A program made the position numbers and the translations under genes. From the NCBI GenBank assembly GCA_021300195.1, contig JAJTIE010000019.1, positions 1 through 62,471 of the forward strand: a stretch of DNA of 62,471 bases. The letters run 5' to 3'. Shown piece after piece: positions 27,585 through 35,627 of the stretch; within the stretch, counting starts at the first letter, position 1, and each line of letters opens with the position of its first letter. The DNA is from Bacteroidota bacterium (GTDB taxonomy: Bacteria; Bacteroidota; Bacteroidia; J057; JAJTIE01). Below the pieces are notes generated by a model, which had not been told where the DNA came from, made no database searches, and was given only the letters and a program-made list of their open reading frames with translations.

Positions 27585-27914
27585 ATGAATGTATACGAGG
27601 TCGAATTTGTATTTGACGAAGACGATAAGGAACCCCTGACCGTACAGGCTGCAGCGGGCGAAACAATCCTGGAGCTATGTGAGCAGAACAACATAGAGCT
27701 GCACCACAACTGCGGGGGGGTGTGTGCCTGCACTACCTGCCACGTGTATATAGAGGAGGGGATGGACTGCCTGTCTGAGATGAGCGAGAAGGAAGAAGAC
27801 TACGTAGACCGCGCCATCAACCCCCGCATAGAGAGCCGCCTGGGCTGCCAGTGCGAGATCTATGGCCGCATCACCGTGCGCATACCCGACCAGTCTGTAA
27901 TGATTGGGCACTAG
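27585..27914 (+). CDS. fdx: Adrenodoxin-type [2Fe-2S] ferredoxin (Fdx)
   Basis: A 109-residue ferredoxin that donates electrons to iron-sulfur cluster assembly. Three cluster cysteines lie in HNCGGVCACTTCHVYI, and the fourth in SRLGCQCEIYG. The acidic loop MDCLSEMSEKEEDYVD is typical of adrenodoxin-like Fdx. Start chosen at ATG 27585, as the longer frame reaches into the gldA promoter region. The next gene is iscX, 51 bases on, the same order as the end of the E. coli isc operon. Confidence 0.93.
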   Translation: MNVYEVEFVFDEDDKEPLTVQAAAGETILELCEQNNIELHHNCGGVCACTTCHVYIEEGMDCLSEMSEKEEDYVDRAINPRIESRLGCQCEIYGRITVRIPDQSVMIGH

Positions 27915-27965
27915 CGTGCCGGCGTGCCCACACCCATTAATGCCATTGACCCTGAACCCGATACC

Positions 27966-28208
27966 ATGACGAACCACTACGAGCCGCCCTATGGCTGGGC
28001 CGACCATGAGGATATTGCCCAGAAGTTGTACGAGAAGTTTGGCGACGATTTTAGCGAAGGGAAGATTTACCGCATCCGGTTTACCGACCTGCTGGACTGG
28101 GTGCTGGCGCTGCCGGGCTTTGAGGGTAAGCGCGAGGAGTGCAACGAGGGCCACCTGGAGCAGATACAGAGCGCCTGGGTGTACGAGTGGCGCGACAATC
28201 AAAACTAG
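27966..28208 (+). CDS. iscX: Fe-S cluster assembly protein IscX
   Basis: An 80-residue acidic protein matching IscX (YfhJ): YGWADHEDIAQKLYEKFGDDF, a central IRFTDLLDWVLALPGF and the end LEQIQSAWVYEW. IscX binds the cysteine desulfurase IscS and iron and moderates cluster assembly. Here only fdx accompanies it; iscS, iscU and hscAB are not in the window. Confidence 0.93.
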   Translation: MTNHYEPPYGWADHEDIAQKLYEKFGDDFSEGKIYRIRFTDLLDWVLALPGFEGKREECNEGHLEQIQSAWVYEWRDNQN

Positions 28209-28233
28209 AAATACCACCGCTACCCGGCCCACG

Positions 28234-29160
28234 CTACGGATACGTAAGGCGGTAGACAAAAAACCCCTCTATACCTGTGCGATTGCCCAGGTAGCTGCAC
28301 AGGTCTTGCCCCACCACCAGCCTGCCTGCCAGGCTGCTACTGTGCGTTAGCCGCAGCCCGCCTGTTTCCGCATCGCGTTCCACAAAGCCCAGGTGGCTGA
28401 TATCCAGGCCAGCCTGGGTGCTCGCAAAGGCGATGATGTCTCCGGTCTGTGCCAGCTCGGCATAGCGCTCGTATACCTGGTGTGGGTAGTAGAAGCGCCG
28501 GGCCACACTTAGCTGCTGCTCATAGTGCACTACACGCTGCCAGTCTTGCACCCCTGGGTAGCGTGCGCGGTGGGTGCTCATGTAGGATATAGGCTTGTGA
28601 TAAGGCTCGCCATTCAGGGCGGCCACATCCTGCACCAGCCCATACTGCCGCAGCTGCTCCATGGCCTGGGTGAAGTAGAAGAGCCGATCTTCCCACCGGC
28701 AGTTCACCCCCCGGTCGTAGCGGATGTGGTCTAGCACATACTTATACCGTTCCAGGATCTCCGCATCCCGCATGTGGTGCACGTGCTCGGCTAGCATGTG
28801 CTGTGTTAGGTACAGGGCCAGCAGGTTCTCCACAAAGGTCAGGCAGTCCATCTGCTCCAGGTTGATGAGGGTCTGGCCGGCCTGGCTGCCCTTGCCCCCA
28901 CTGCCATAGGGTACGGCCTGCAGCTGGCTGTGGTGCGCCAGGTAGAAAGCTGCAAACCCCCCGCCAGAGGCGCCCGCCCCGGCGGGGGCACGCACAATGG
29001 CGCACACGGTGGCTGCAGACTGGCCCACACAGTAGGCACCCGGCACAGTGGGCTGTGCCAGGCACTGCCCGGGTAGGCAGCCTAGCAGCCCTGCCAGCAG
29101 GCCTGCCAGGCGGTGTAGCCCCCGCCGCTTAATGATCGAAGGCGGCAAACAGGCGGTCAT
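28234..29160 (-). CDS. DUF1460 family amidase-like protein
   Basis: A 308-residue exported protein. A signal peptide (about 1-36, ending CLAQ) precedes a domain of the NlpC/P60 clan. The likely catalytic Cys is in MDCLTFVENLLAL and the His in LDISHLGFVER, as in DUF1460 proteins, which are predicted to act on cell-wall peptides as N-acetylmuramoyl-L-alanine amidase-like enzymes. The extra TYP end is normal. It starts 32 bases before the end of the TM2 gene in another frame, so the two are cotranscribed. Confidence 0.85.
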   Translation of the reverse strand: MTACLPPSIIKRRGLHRLAGLLAGLLGCLPGQCLAQPTVPGAYCVGQSAATVCAIVRAPAGAGASGGGFAAFYLAHHSQLQAVPYGSGGKGSQAGQTLINLEQMDCLTFVENLLALYLTQHMLAEHVHHMRDAEILERYKYVLDHIRYDRGVNCRWEDRLFYFTQAMEQLRQYGLVQDVAALNGEPYHKPISYMSTHRARYPGVQDWQRVVHYEQQLSVARRFYYPHQVYERYAELAQTGDIIAFASTQAGLDISHLGFVERDAETGGLRLTHSSSLAGRLVVGQDLCSYLGNRTGIEGFFVYRLTYP

Positions 29161-29551
29161 TGAAGTAGTAACGATCCATCCCGTCTAACAAAAGCGTGCC
29201 CAGGTCTACCGGCCAGAGGGGGATGGCCAGCACCAGGTAGCCCGCCGTCAGCAGCGGCTTCCGGGCCCCCAGGTAGTAGCGGTGTGCGGCCACAAAGCCT
29301 GCAAAGAGGCAGAGCGCAAGGGCAACCCCCTTTTTCTTCCAAGCCCTGGGCTTCCGGCGGGCTGCGGGGTCCTCCTCGGTAGGGGTAGGGGGCTGGGCCC
29401 TTCCTGGTGCCCCTACAGCCTGCTGGGGCTGGTGCAGGCATTCGGCCTGGCTGGGCCTGGTTGCGGCCTGGTGGCCCGGGGCTACCCCTGCCTGCAGGCG
29501 GGATGCAAGTAGGCAGAGGGCGACAAGCAGCAGGCAGCAAAGCACTTTCAT
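29129..29551 (-). CDS. TM2 domain membrane protein with signal peptide
   Basis: A 140-residue protein. Residues 1-21 form a signal peptide (MKVLCCLLLVALCLLASRLQ), then a Pro/Gln-rich linker, a basic KAWKKKG-like segment and a TM2 domain: the GVALALCLFAGFVAAHRYYLG helix, a turn and YLVLAIPLWPVDLGTLLLDG. TM2 domains are two-helix hairpins with unclear function. Start chosen at ATG 29551; a longer frame to 29599 adds no sensible signal sequence. It overlaps the DUF1460 gene by 32 bases. Confidence 0.75.
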   Translation of the reverse strand: MKVLCCLLLVALCLLASRLQAGVAPGHQAATRPSQAECLHQPQQAVGAPGRAQPPTPTEEDPAARRKPRAWKKKGVALALCLFAGFVAAHRYYLGARKPLLTAGYLVLAIPLWPVDLGTLLLDGMDRYYFNDRLFAAFDH

Positions 29552-29688
29552 GCCCATAATAATACGGAAAATATCCTGGGCTGCGTAGCAATGCTGCATC
29601 GGCCTGTAGCCTAAAAGCGCCTCAGATGCATCAGGGCCGCCTTTTCAGGGGCTACGCACCTGGTATTCGCAAAATTTAGCCATTCTTA

Positions 29689-29720
29689 TTTGACACCTGG
29701 GCTCGCAGTGCGTAGCTTTG
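29689..29720 (+). promoter_or_regulatory. Promoter of the SRP RNA gene
   Basis: TTTG (29689-29692), 20-base spacer, TAGCTTTG (29713-29720). The base-paired 5' end of the RNA begins at 29726, six bases after the box, which fixes the box-to-start distance in this genome. Confidence 0.85.
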
Positions 29721-29725
29721 CCACG

Positions 29726-29814
<89 letters not shown>

Positions 29815-29883
29815 TTTTTTTATTTTTTGCCTGTCGGCTGCCATTCATTCCCCTCGCTATCTCTCCACGCTATTTTTTTGGTC

Positions 29884-30534
29884 ATGAAGTTCTTCCTCGA
29901 TACAGCCAATCTGGATGAAATACAAGATGCCCAGAGCCTGGGCCTGCTGGATGGTATCACCACCAACCCCTCGCTAATGGCCCGAGAGGGAGTACAGGAC
30001 GTAGAGGCGCATTACCTGAAGATATGCCAACTGGTGGAGGGTGACATAAGTGCCGAGGTGATAGCCACGGACTATGCCGGCATGCTGGACGAGGGCCGAA
30101 AACTGGCCCGCCTGCACGAGAATATTGTGGTAAAGATCCCTTTCATCAAGGAAGGAGTACGCGCCATACGCACCCTGGCCGATGAAGGCATTCGTACCAA
30201 CTGTACACTGATATTCAGCCCCATGCAGGCCCTGCTGGCTGCCAAGGCCGGGGCCAGCTATGTGAGCCCCTTTATTGGCCGGCTGGATGATATTGCGCAC
30301 GACGGCATGGACCTGATTGCCCAGATCCGCACCATTTTTGACAACTATGGCTACGACTGCGAGATACTGGCCGCCAGCACCCGCCACACCCTGCACATTG
30401 TGCAGTGTGCCGAGGAAGGTGCCGACGTGGTAACCCTGCCCTACAAGGTGTTTATGGGCCTTTTCAACCATCCGCTTACGGATATTGGCCTGAAGCAGTT
30501 TTTGGCAGACCACGCCAAAAGCCACAAGGTTTAG
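29884..30534 (+). CDS. Small transaldolase / fructose-6-phosphate aldolase family
   Basis: A 216-residue barrel of the short transaldolase class. It begins MKFFLDTANLDEI, with GITTNPSLMA, the Schiff-base lysine in ENIVVKIPF, TNCTLIFSPMQALLAAKAGASYVSPFIGRLDD and the end NHPLTDIGLKQFLADH. It transfers a dihydroxyacetone unit in the pentose phosphate pathway or acts as fructose-6-phosphate aldolase; sequence alone does not decide. Start ATG 29884; TTTTTTTGGTC precedes it. Confidence 0.93.
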   Translation: MKFFLDTANLDEIQDAQSLGLLDGITTNPSLMAREGVQDVEAHYLKICQLVEGDISAEVIATDYAGMLDEGRKLARLHENIVVKIPFIKEGVRAIRTLADEGIRTNCTLIFSPMQALLAAKAGASYVSPFIGRLDDIAHDGMDLIAQIRTIFDNYGYDCEILAASTRHTLHIVQCAEEGADVVTLPYKVFMGLFNHPLTDIGLKQFLADHAKSHKV

Positions 30535-30592
30535 CCCCAGCTAGCACCAAGCCGCATAGCCCGGGTACGGGGCTGCCAAGCTCGAGGGAGGA

Positions 30593-30615
30593 AAAAGTAG
30601 CTGACCTCTACTTTT
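30593..30615. terminator. Weak hairpin after the transaldolase gene
   Basis: AAAAGTAG (30593-30600) pairs with CTACTTTT (30608-30615) around seven bases. Only a short T-rich tail follows. Confidence 0.4.
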
Positions 30616-30699
30616 CTTATCCTGTTTTATCCTACATTGAGGTATCTGGCGCGGGCATACGCGTGCGGAGAAAGGGTTGGATGAACAAAACCTCAGGCG

Positions 30700-31137
30700 T
30701 TGCACAGGCTTTTCGAACCCCAGCACAGTAGGGTCATTCACCAGAATGATCACTTTCGTATCTGGCACAATCGTCGCCTTCAGTCAATCGTTCTCGTTCA
30801 TCTGGCCCCGCCCAGCAGTGGTTTGTTTCGAGACTGCCTGCAAAAGTTGGTAGAGGCTTATGAATATTCAAAGGCGAGCCAGGAAGCCCTGCACCTTATT
30901 TCGGATGCACGCCTATTCCGGCTGGCAGCCGCCAATGATATGGCGTGGACGGCCACCCACATATTATCCCGGCTTGCCACATCCGGCCTCAGGCACTTTG
31001 CCATTGTAGCCCCGCCCGAGCCACAGCGCACGGCCATTGTGTGCCTGCAGGAGCCCGCCGAAGTACTGGGCATACAGCTACACTGGTACGAGAGCGTGCC
31101 CGAGGTGCTGGTCCACTTTCATCCCATCGGGCATTAG
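30700..31137 (+). CDS. STAS/SEC14-like hypothetical protein
   Basis: A protein of up to 145 residues. The order of a strand pair (FRIWHNRRLQSIVLVHL), a helix (FRDCLQKLVEAYEYS), LISDARLFRLAAANDMAWTATHILSRLATSGLRHFAIVAP and a final strand-helix recalls the small STAS/SpoIIAA-like proteins common in Bacteroidota, often near signalling genes. The match is loose. The start is unsure: the frame opens at TTG 30700 with no in-frame ATG near. It precedes the nucleoside kinase by about 100 bases. Confidence 0.5.
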   Translation: MHRLFEPQHSRVIHQNDHFRIWHNRRLQSIVLVHLAPPSSGLFRDCLQKLVEAYEYSKASQEALHLISDARLFRLAAANDMAWTATHILSRLATSGLRHFAIVAPPEPQRTAIVCLQEPAEVLGIQLHWYESVPEVLVHFHPIGH

Positions 31138-31235
31138 GCGAGCAGAATCCTGGTTTTGTCGCCTGCCACGGGGCATGTCCCGTTTCTTTTGTTAGCTTGC
31201 CAAACCGAAAAGATCCCGCCCTCTACTCTTGTATC

Positions 31236-31853
31236 ATGCACATAGCCATTGCCGGTAATATAGGCTCGGGTAAAACCACGTTGGCAGGCCTGCTGGCCAA
31301 GCACCTGCAGTTTGATGTACTGTATGAAGACCCAAGTACCAATCCCTACATCTACGACTTTTACCAGGACATGCAGCGCTGGAGCTTCAATCTTCAGGTC
31401 AGTTTTCTGAATGCCCGTGTAAAACAGAGCCTACAGGTTCACCAGCGGCTGCATGTGGTGCAAGACCGCACCATCTACGAGGATGCCGAGATTTTTGCCC
31501 CCAACCTGCTGAGTATGGGCCTGCTTACCCAGCGCGACTACGAAACCTACCGCACCCTGTACGAAAGCGTGCGCCAACTGATAGCCCCCCCCGATGTAGT
31601 CATTTATCTGCGGGGCAGCATAGCCACCCTGGTAGACCAGATTGCACAGCGAAACCGCGAGTACGAAGACAGCATCCGCATAGACTACCTGCGAAAGCTG
31701 AACGAACGCTACGAAGACTGGTATCAGTCCTACGAGCTGGGCCGAAAACTCGACTTTGATGTAGACGACCTCAAGTTCCACACGCAGGCCGAGGATCTGG
31801 GCGTTATCCTGAACGCGATAAATGCAGAAATAGGTGGACTCTTTGGCCGCTAG
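31236..31853 (+). CDS. Deoxynucleoside kinase
   Basis: A 205-residue kinase of the deoxyguanosine/deoxyadenosine kinase family, which salvages deoxynucleosides. P-loop GNIGSGKTTLAG (7-18), the DRTIYEDAEIFA substrate motif, DVVIYLRGS and the lid QRNREYEDSIRIDYLRKLNERYEDWY are all seen. ATG 31236 is preceded by TACTCTTG and four bases, a one-mismatch -7 box, hinting at a leaderless message. Downstream, nusB lies 50 bases on. Confidence 0.93.
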   Translation: MHIAIAGNIGSGKTTLAGLLAKHLQFDVLYEDPSTNPYIYDFYQDMQRWSFNLQVSFLNARVKQSLQVHQRLHVVQDRTIYEDAEIFAPNLLSMGLLTQRDYETYRTLYESVRQLIAPPDVVIYLRGSIATLVDQIAQRNREYEDSIRIDYLRKLNERYEDWYQSYELGRKLDFDVDDLKFHTQAEDLGVILNAINAEIGGLFGR

Positions 31854-31856
31854 TCT

Positions 31857-31864
31857 TACCTTTG
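31857..31864 (+). promoter_or_regulatory. -7 box upstream of nusB
   Basis: TACCTTTG, four bases after the kinase stop. A start near 31870 lies inside the longest possible nusB frame and favours GTG 31904 over TTG 31862. No -33 TTTG is at the proper distance. Confidence 0.5.
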
Positions 31865-31903
31865 CACCCATTCGTTTTTTTATCACAATCGTTTCGCGTA
31901 CCG

Positions 31904-32416
31904 GTGGCCGAAGAAGCAACTAAACATCCCCTGCCCAACCGCAGGCAGCTCCGTGTAAAGATCATGCAGGCCATTTATGCCGTCTTTAGCAGCGGAAACT
32001 CCGCGCACGAAGTATTTGGGCACCTGCTAGAGGCCACCTACAAGCCCTTTAGAGAAGCGGGCAAAACTGATGAGGCGGTGCGTGAGGATGCCGAGTTTAT
32101 CCACCAGCTGTACTACGGCACCCTGAAGGAGCAGCAAGAAATGGAGCTGCTGATCACCCAAAAACTGGAAAAGTGGGACCTGAAGCGTGTAGCCCTGATA
32201 GACCGTATCCTGATCCTGATGGGCCTGTACGAGCTGCTGCAGTTTCCTGAAATTCCCATCAAGGTCTCAATCAACGAATACATCGAGATCGCCAAAAACT
32301 TCAGTACCGAAAAGAGCAGCCAGTTTGTAAACGGCGTGCTGGATGCCATACAAAGGGAGCTAAAGGCCGAAAACAAAATAAAGAAGGTGGGCCGTGGCCT
32401 GCTGGAAAACAGCTAA
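31904..32416 (+). CDS. nusB: Transcription antitermination factor NusB
   Basis: A 170-residue all-helical protein. The N-terminal PNRRQLRVKIMQAIYAVF, the central FIHQLYYGTLKEQQEMELLI, KRVALIDRILILMGLYELL and the final INEYIEIAKNFSTEKSSQFVNGVLDAI follow the NusB plan. It binds boxA RNA with NusE during rRNA transcription. The frame is open from TTG 31862; I prefer GTG 31904 (MAEEATKH) since a promoter box lies at 31857-31864. It opens a seven-gene operon that runs to coaE. Confidence 0.9.
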   Translation: MAEEATKHPLPNRRQLRVKIMQAIYAVFSSGNSAHEVFGHLLEATYKPFREAGKTDEAVREDAEFIHQLYYGTLKEQQEMELLITQKLEKWDLKRVALIDRILILMGLYELLQFPEIPIKVSINEYIEIAKNFSTEKSSQFVNGVLDAIQRELKAENKIKKVGRGLLENS

Positions 32417-32471
32417 TTTCGCCCCACTTAAGTCTATTCAACGTCCATTCAACCCCTAACCCAAGACCGCC

Positions 32472-32765
32472 ATGAATCGCACCAACGCCATCTTGACCGC
32501 CTTCCTGACCGGAGTAGCCACGGGTGCCGTACTCGGGGTGCTGTATGCGCCAGACAGCGGCAAAAATACCCGCGAAAAACTGCGCCTGCAGCTTAACAAA
32601 TATGCAGGCCAGCTGCGCCTGCTGGTAAACCGGAAGAAAGAGGAAATACAAAGTGGTACCTACCCCACCAGCTACAAGGAGCAGGAGGACTACAAAAAGG
32701 CAGAGGAACTTTTGTTTGAAGTAGAGAGTATTCTGGATGAGTTGAAGCAAAAATCTCAATCCTGA
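32472..32765 (+). CDS. YtxH domain protein
   Basis: A 97-residue protein with an N-terminal membrane helix of the YtxH type (AFLTGVATGAVLGVLYAPDSGKNTREKL), followed by a charged helical tail. YtxH proteins are small stress-associated membrane proteins of unknown action. It shares one base pair region with the next ATG: its TGA and the following ATG overlap at 32765. Confidence 0.85.
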   Translation: MNRTNAILTAFLTGVATGAVLGVLYAPDSGKNTREKLRLQLNKYAGQLRLLVNRKKEEIQSGTYPTSYKEQEDYKKAEELLFEVESILDELKQKSQS

Positions 32766-33322
32766 TGAAAGCATATACCCTTTGGCTAGGCCTGCTCCTG
32801 CTGGGCCTTGCAGGCTGTGGTGAGGACAAAACGCCGAATGTGGCAACTACACCCCAAGCTGAAAACCCGGAAGCCCAAGCTGCGGATGAACAGGCGGACA
32901 CTGCGGCGGCGGATGAGCCGCAGACGGCCACAGCACCCACTGGAGAAGGCCCTGCGCAGCAAGCCGCCCAGGCCACGCCCCCCGCATCCAAACAGGTGGA
33001 TGGCCCGGCGCAGCTGCAGTTCGCTACCCTGAAGCACGACTTCGGCCTGCGGCCCGTGGGCGACTCTGTGGTTACCTACTACCCCTACCAGAATGTGGGC
33101 ACCAAGCCCATCTCCATCACCAAGGCTAAGCCTACCTGCAGCTGTACCGGTGTGCAGTACCCCACAGGTACCATAGCCCCGGGTGCCCGCGGAAAAATCA
33201 GGGTGTCTTATCCCACTGTGGGCAAAGAGGGGCAGTTTGCTAACAAGAGCGTCTTTATCTTTACCGATGCAGACAAGAAACCGATAGAACTGAAATTCTC
33301 ACTCGAAGTAGAAGAAAAATGA
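32765..33322 (+). CDS. DUF1573 lipoprotein, first copy
   Basis: A 185-residue lipoprotein. The lipobox is LAGC with Cys at 18, followed by an Ala/Glu/Gln/Thr-rich disordered stretch to about residue 78. The DUF1573 domain (about 82-183) has KHDFGLRPVGDSVVTYYPYQNVGTKPI, the hallmark TCSCTGVQYP and APGARGKIRVSY. DUF1573 domains are immunoglobulin-like and common in Bacteroidota envelopes, with no known function. It overlaps the following copy by four bases. Confidence 0.88.
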   Translation: MKAYTLWLGLLLLGLAGCGEDKTPNVATTPQAENPEAQAADEQADTAAADEPQTATAPTGEGPAQQAAQATPPASKQVDGPAQLQFATLKHDFGLRPVGDSVVTYYPYQNVGTKPISITKAKPTCSCTGVQYPTGTIAPGARGKIRVSYPTVGKEGQFANKSVFIFTDADKKPIELKFSLEVEEK

Positions 33323-33774
33323 AAACCCTGATCTTTATTCTGGCATTCGGCAGCCTGGTGGCAGGCTGCAAAGAGGCTGAACAGCCCGCCCACGATGCGG
33401 TAGCCGAATCGGCCCCTGATGGCGTGGAAGAAAATGAGACCGTAGATGCCAAACGCATGCCACGCACCAGCATCCGGTTCGAAGCCTATACCCACGACTT
33501 TGGCACCCTGCAGGAGGGCGCACCGGCCAAGCACCGCTTCACCTTTACCAACGAGGGGAAACACCCCCTGCACCTGGGGCACGTAGAGGCTAGCTGCGGC
33601 TGCACCACCCCCCAGTGGAGCAAGGATGCCATAGCACCGGGTGCGCAGGGTTTTATTGATGTAGAGTTCAACAGCCGTGGCAAGCGGGGGCAGACGTTCA
33701 ACAAGACCATTACCGTGCATGCCAATACCCAACCCGAAGTAACCAAGTTATCCATTACCGGAGAAGTACAATAA
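33319..33774 (+). CDS. DUF1573 lipoprotein, second copy
   Basis: A 151-residue lipoprotein with LVAGC at 13-17 and a DUF1573 domain (about 50-150): THDFGTLQEGAPAKHRFTFTNEG, ASCGCTTPQWSKDAIAPG and VEFNSRGKRGQTFNK. It is a diverged duplicate of the gene before it, with a shorter linker. Its stop is followed one base later by the start of yajC. Confidence 0.9.
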   Translation: MKTLIFILAFGSLVAGCKEAEQPAHDAVAESAPDGVEENETVDAKRMPRTSIRFEAYTHDFGTLQEGAPAKHRFTFTNEGKHPLHLGHVEASCGCTTPQWSKDAIAPGAQGFIDVEFNSRGKRGQTFNKTITVHANTQPEVTKLSITGEVQ

Positions 33775-33775
33775 A

Positions 33776-34093
33776 ATGACATTGACTACGATCCTGCTAC
33801 AAGATGCTGCCCAAGGTGGTGGCCCTATGCAAATCATTCTGCTCGTTGGCATCATGGTGGTTTTCTACTTTTTCATGATCCGCCCACAGATGCAGCGCCA
33901 GAAGAAGGAGAAAGAGTTTCGCAAAAACCTGCAAAAGGGCGACAAGATCGTTACCCTGGGTGGCATCCACGGCCGCATCCTCAGCATTGAGGACAATACC
34001 GTATTGGTAGAAGTGGACGACAGCGTAAAAATGCGCTTTGAGAAAGCCGCTATACGCGAGCGGCAAGATGCCGCTGGCAGCGCTCAGAAATAA
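33776..34093 (+). CDS. yajC: Sec translocon accessory protein YajC
   Basis: A 105-residue inner-membrane protein. One helix (IILLVGIMVVFYFFMIRPQ, about 20-38), then QRQKKEKEFRKNLQKGDKIVTLGGIHGRILSIED and a short basic end, as in all YajC. It associates with SecDF and SecYEG. The DUF1573-yajC-ybbR-coaE order is widely kept in Bacteroidota. Confidence 0.95.
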   Translation: MTLTTILLQDAAQGGGPMQIILLVGIMVVFYFFMIRPQMQRQKKEKEFRKNLQKGDKIVTLGGIHGRILSIEDNTVLVEVDDSVKMRFEKAAIRERQDAAGSAQK

Positions 34094-34108
34094 GCACTAT
34101 CTTGGTGC

Positions 34109-35023
34109 ATGCTTCGCCGGTTACGCTTCTTGCTCTATCTGGGCGTTACCTTTCTGCTATGGCTTTCTATACAGCTAACGGCAGACTACACCGTGGTGCT
34201 GGAAGTGCCGGTAAAGTATGCCAATATCCCCGCCAAGCTGAAGCTTACCCGCTCCCTGCCCGATCATTTTCAGATTCAGGTAAAGGGACAGGGGCAAGAC
34301 CTCATCCTGCCGTATCTCGGTATCTTTCAGGATACGGTAGAGGTGGACCTGCGGCAGGCTGTGCAGCAGGGCAGGCTACTAACAGGTACGCTGGGCGATC
34401 ATTTTAAGGCCCAGTTTCCAGACTCTTACACCATACTGGGTATTGTGCCGGAGGCTGTGCCTATCTACTTTGTAGAGAAAGTGCAGAAGCGTGTGCCCGT
34501 AGTACCCCGTATCTCTATCAAGACGGATGCCGGCTACTATGTGTCTCGCACCGTACAGGTGGAACCAGATTCGGTGCTTATCTACGGGGCCGAGGACGAC
34601 CTGGCCAGCCACTACAGCTGGCCTACCGAGGAGGTGGTGATAGACCAAATCCACGAGAGTGGGCAGCTAAGTCTATCCCTGGCCCGCGATCAGGACGTGC
34701 TGGTTAGCCAGAGCAAAGTAAAGGCCATATACCGGGTAGATAGGCTAACAGAGGTGAGCCGCGAGCTAAAAGTAACCGTGGATGACATGCCACCCAATGA
34801 GCAGGTGCGCATCCTGCCCAGCCGGGTAATGGTGCACTACCTGGTACCGCTCGACCGATACGATTCCTTCTCTCACATACCTATTAAGGTAGAGGTGTAT
34901 GCAGACGAGATGCTGCCTGGGGCTAGCCATGTAGTGCCCCATGTAAAGGGCCTTCCTGCCTACCTCATTGGGGTGCGCACCGATCCGCCCGTCATTCGTT
35001 TCGTAAAGCAAGTGCGGCCATGA
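34109..35023 (+). CDS. YbbR-domain (CdaR-like) membrane protein
   Basis: A 304-residue protein with an N-terminal membrane helix (FLLYLGVTFLLWLSIQL) and two or three YbbR repeats such as VLEVPVKYANIPAKLKLTRSLPDHFQIQVKGQG. In Firmicutes the related CdaR tunes the cyclic-di-AMP synthase; here no cdaA is adjacent, so the role is unknown. It is 15 bases after yajC and overlaps coaE by four. Confidence 0.85.
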   Translation: MLRRLRFLLYLGVTFLLWLSIQLTADYTVVLEVPVKYANIPAKLKLTRSLPDHFQIQVKGQGQDLILPYLGIFQDTVEVDLRQAVQQGRLLTGTLGDHFKAQFPDSYTILGIVPEAVPIYFVEKVQKRVPVVPRISIKTDAGYYVSRTVQVEPDSVLIYGAEDDLASHYSWPTEEVVIDQIHESGQLSLSLARDQDVLVSQSKVKAIYRVDRLTEVSRELKVTVDDMPPNEQVRILPSRVMVHYLVPLDRYDSFSHIPIKVEVYADEMLPGASHVVPHVKGLPAYLIGVRTDPPVIRFVKQVRP

Positions 35024-35622
35024 AAACCATTGGCATAACCGGTGGAATAGGCAGTGGCAAGTCTACCGTGTGCCGCCAGCTGGCGGGCATGGGCTACCCG
35101 GTTTTCCACTCCGATGCGGAGAGCAAGCGCCTGCTGAATGAGGACCCCCAGGCCCGTGCGGAGGTGCTGGAGGCTTTTGGCCAGCAGGCCTATTCCGATG
35201 GCCAGCTCAACCGTGCCTGGCTGGCCAGGCAGGTGTTTGCAGATCCGGCCGCCCTGCAGGTGCTCAACCGGATAGCCCATCCGGCTGTGGGCCGTGCCTT
35301 CCGTGCCTGGCAGGCTGCACACGCCGCCTCTCCGCTGGGGTTCAAGGAGGCGGCTATCCTATACGAGGCCGGCGTGGCTGCCGAACTGGATGCTGTTGTA
35401 GTAGTAAGCTGCCCCCTGGAGGAGCGCATCCGCCGCGTAATGGCCCGCGACCAGGTGGGCAGGGAGGAAGTGTTGGCACGCATGGAGCGGCAGTGGCCCG
35501 AGGAACGAAAACTGGCCCTGGCGGACTATGTGATTGTAAATGATGGTACCCAGCCCCTACAGCCCCAGTTGGACCAGCTTATTGCGGCACTGCACCAGCA
35601 GCCCCCGCTGATAGACGGGTAA
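35020..35622 (+). CDS. coaE: Dephospho-CoA kinase
   Basis: A 200-residue kinase for the last step of coenzyme A synthesis. P-loop GITGGIGSGKSTVCRQLA at 5-22, HSDAESKRLL, the HPAVGRAFRAW region, KEAAILYEAGVAAELDAVVVVSCPLEERIRRVMARD with the lid, and the end DYVIVNDGT. It ends the nusB operon. Its stop lies five bases from the stop of the converging porX. Confidence 0.96.
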   Translation: MKTIGITGGIGSGKSTVCRQLAGMGYPVFHSDAESKRLLNEDPQARAEVLEAFGQQAYSDGQLNRAWLARQVFADPAALQVLNRIAHPAVGRAFRAWQAAHAASPLGFKEAAILYEAGVAAELDAVVVVSCPLEERIRRVMARDQVGREEVLARMERQWPEERKLALADYVIVNDGTQPLQPQLDQLIAALHQQPPLIDG

Positions 35623-35627
35623 GACCG

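Noticed and set aside
30405-30731. A 108-codon frame running out of the transaldolase gene
   Set aside because: It begins inside a certain gene in another frame and has no recognisable protein.
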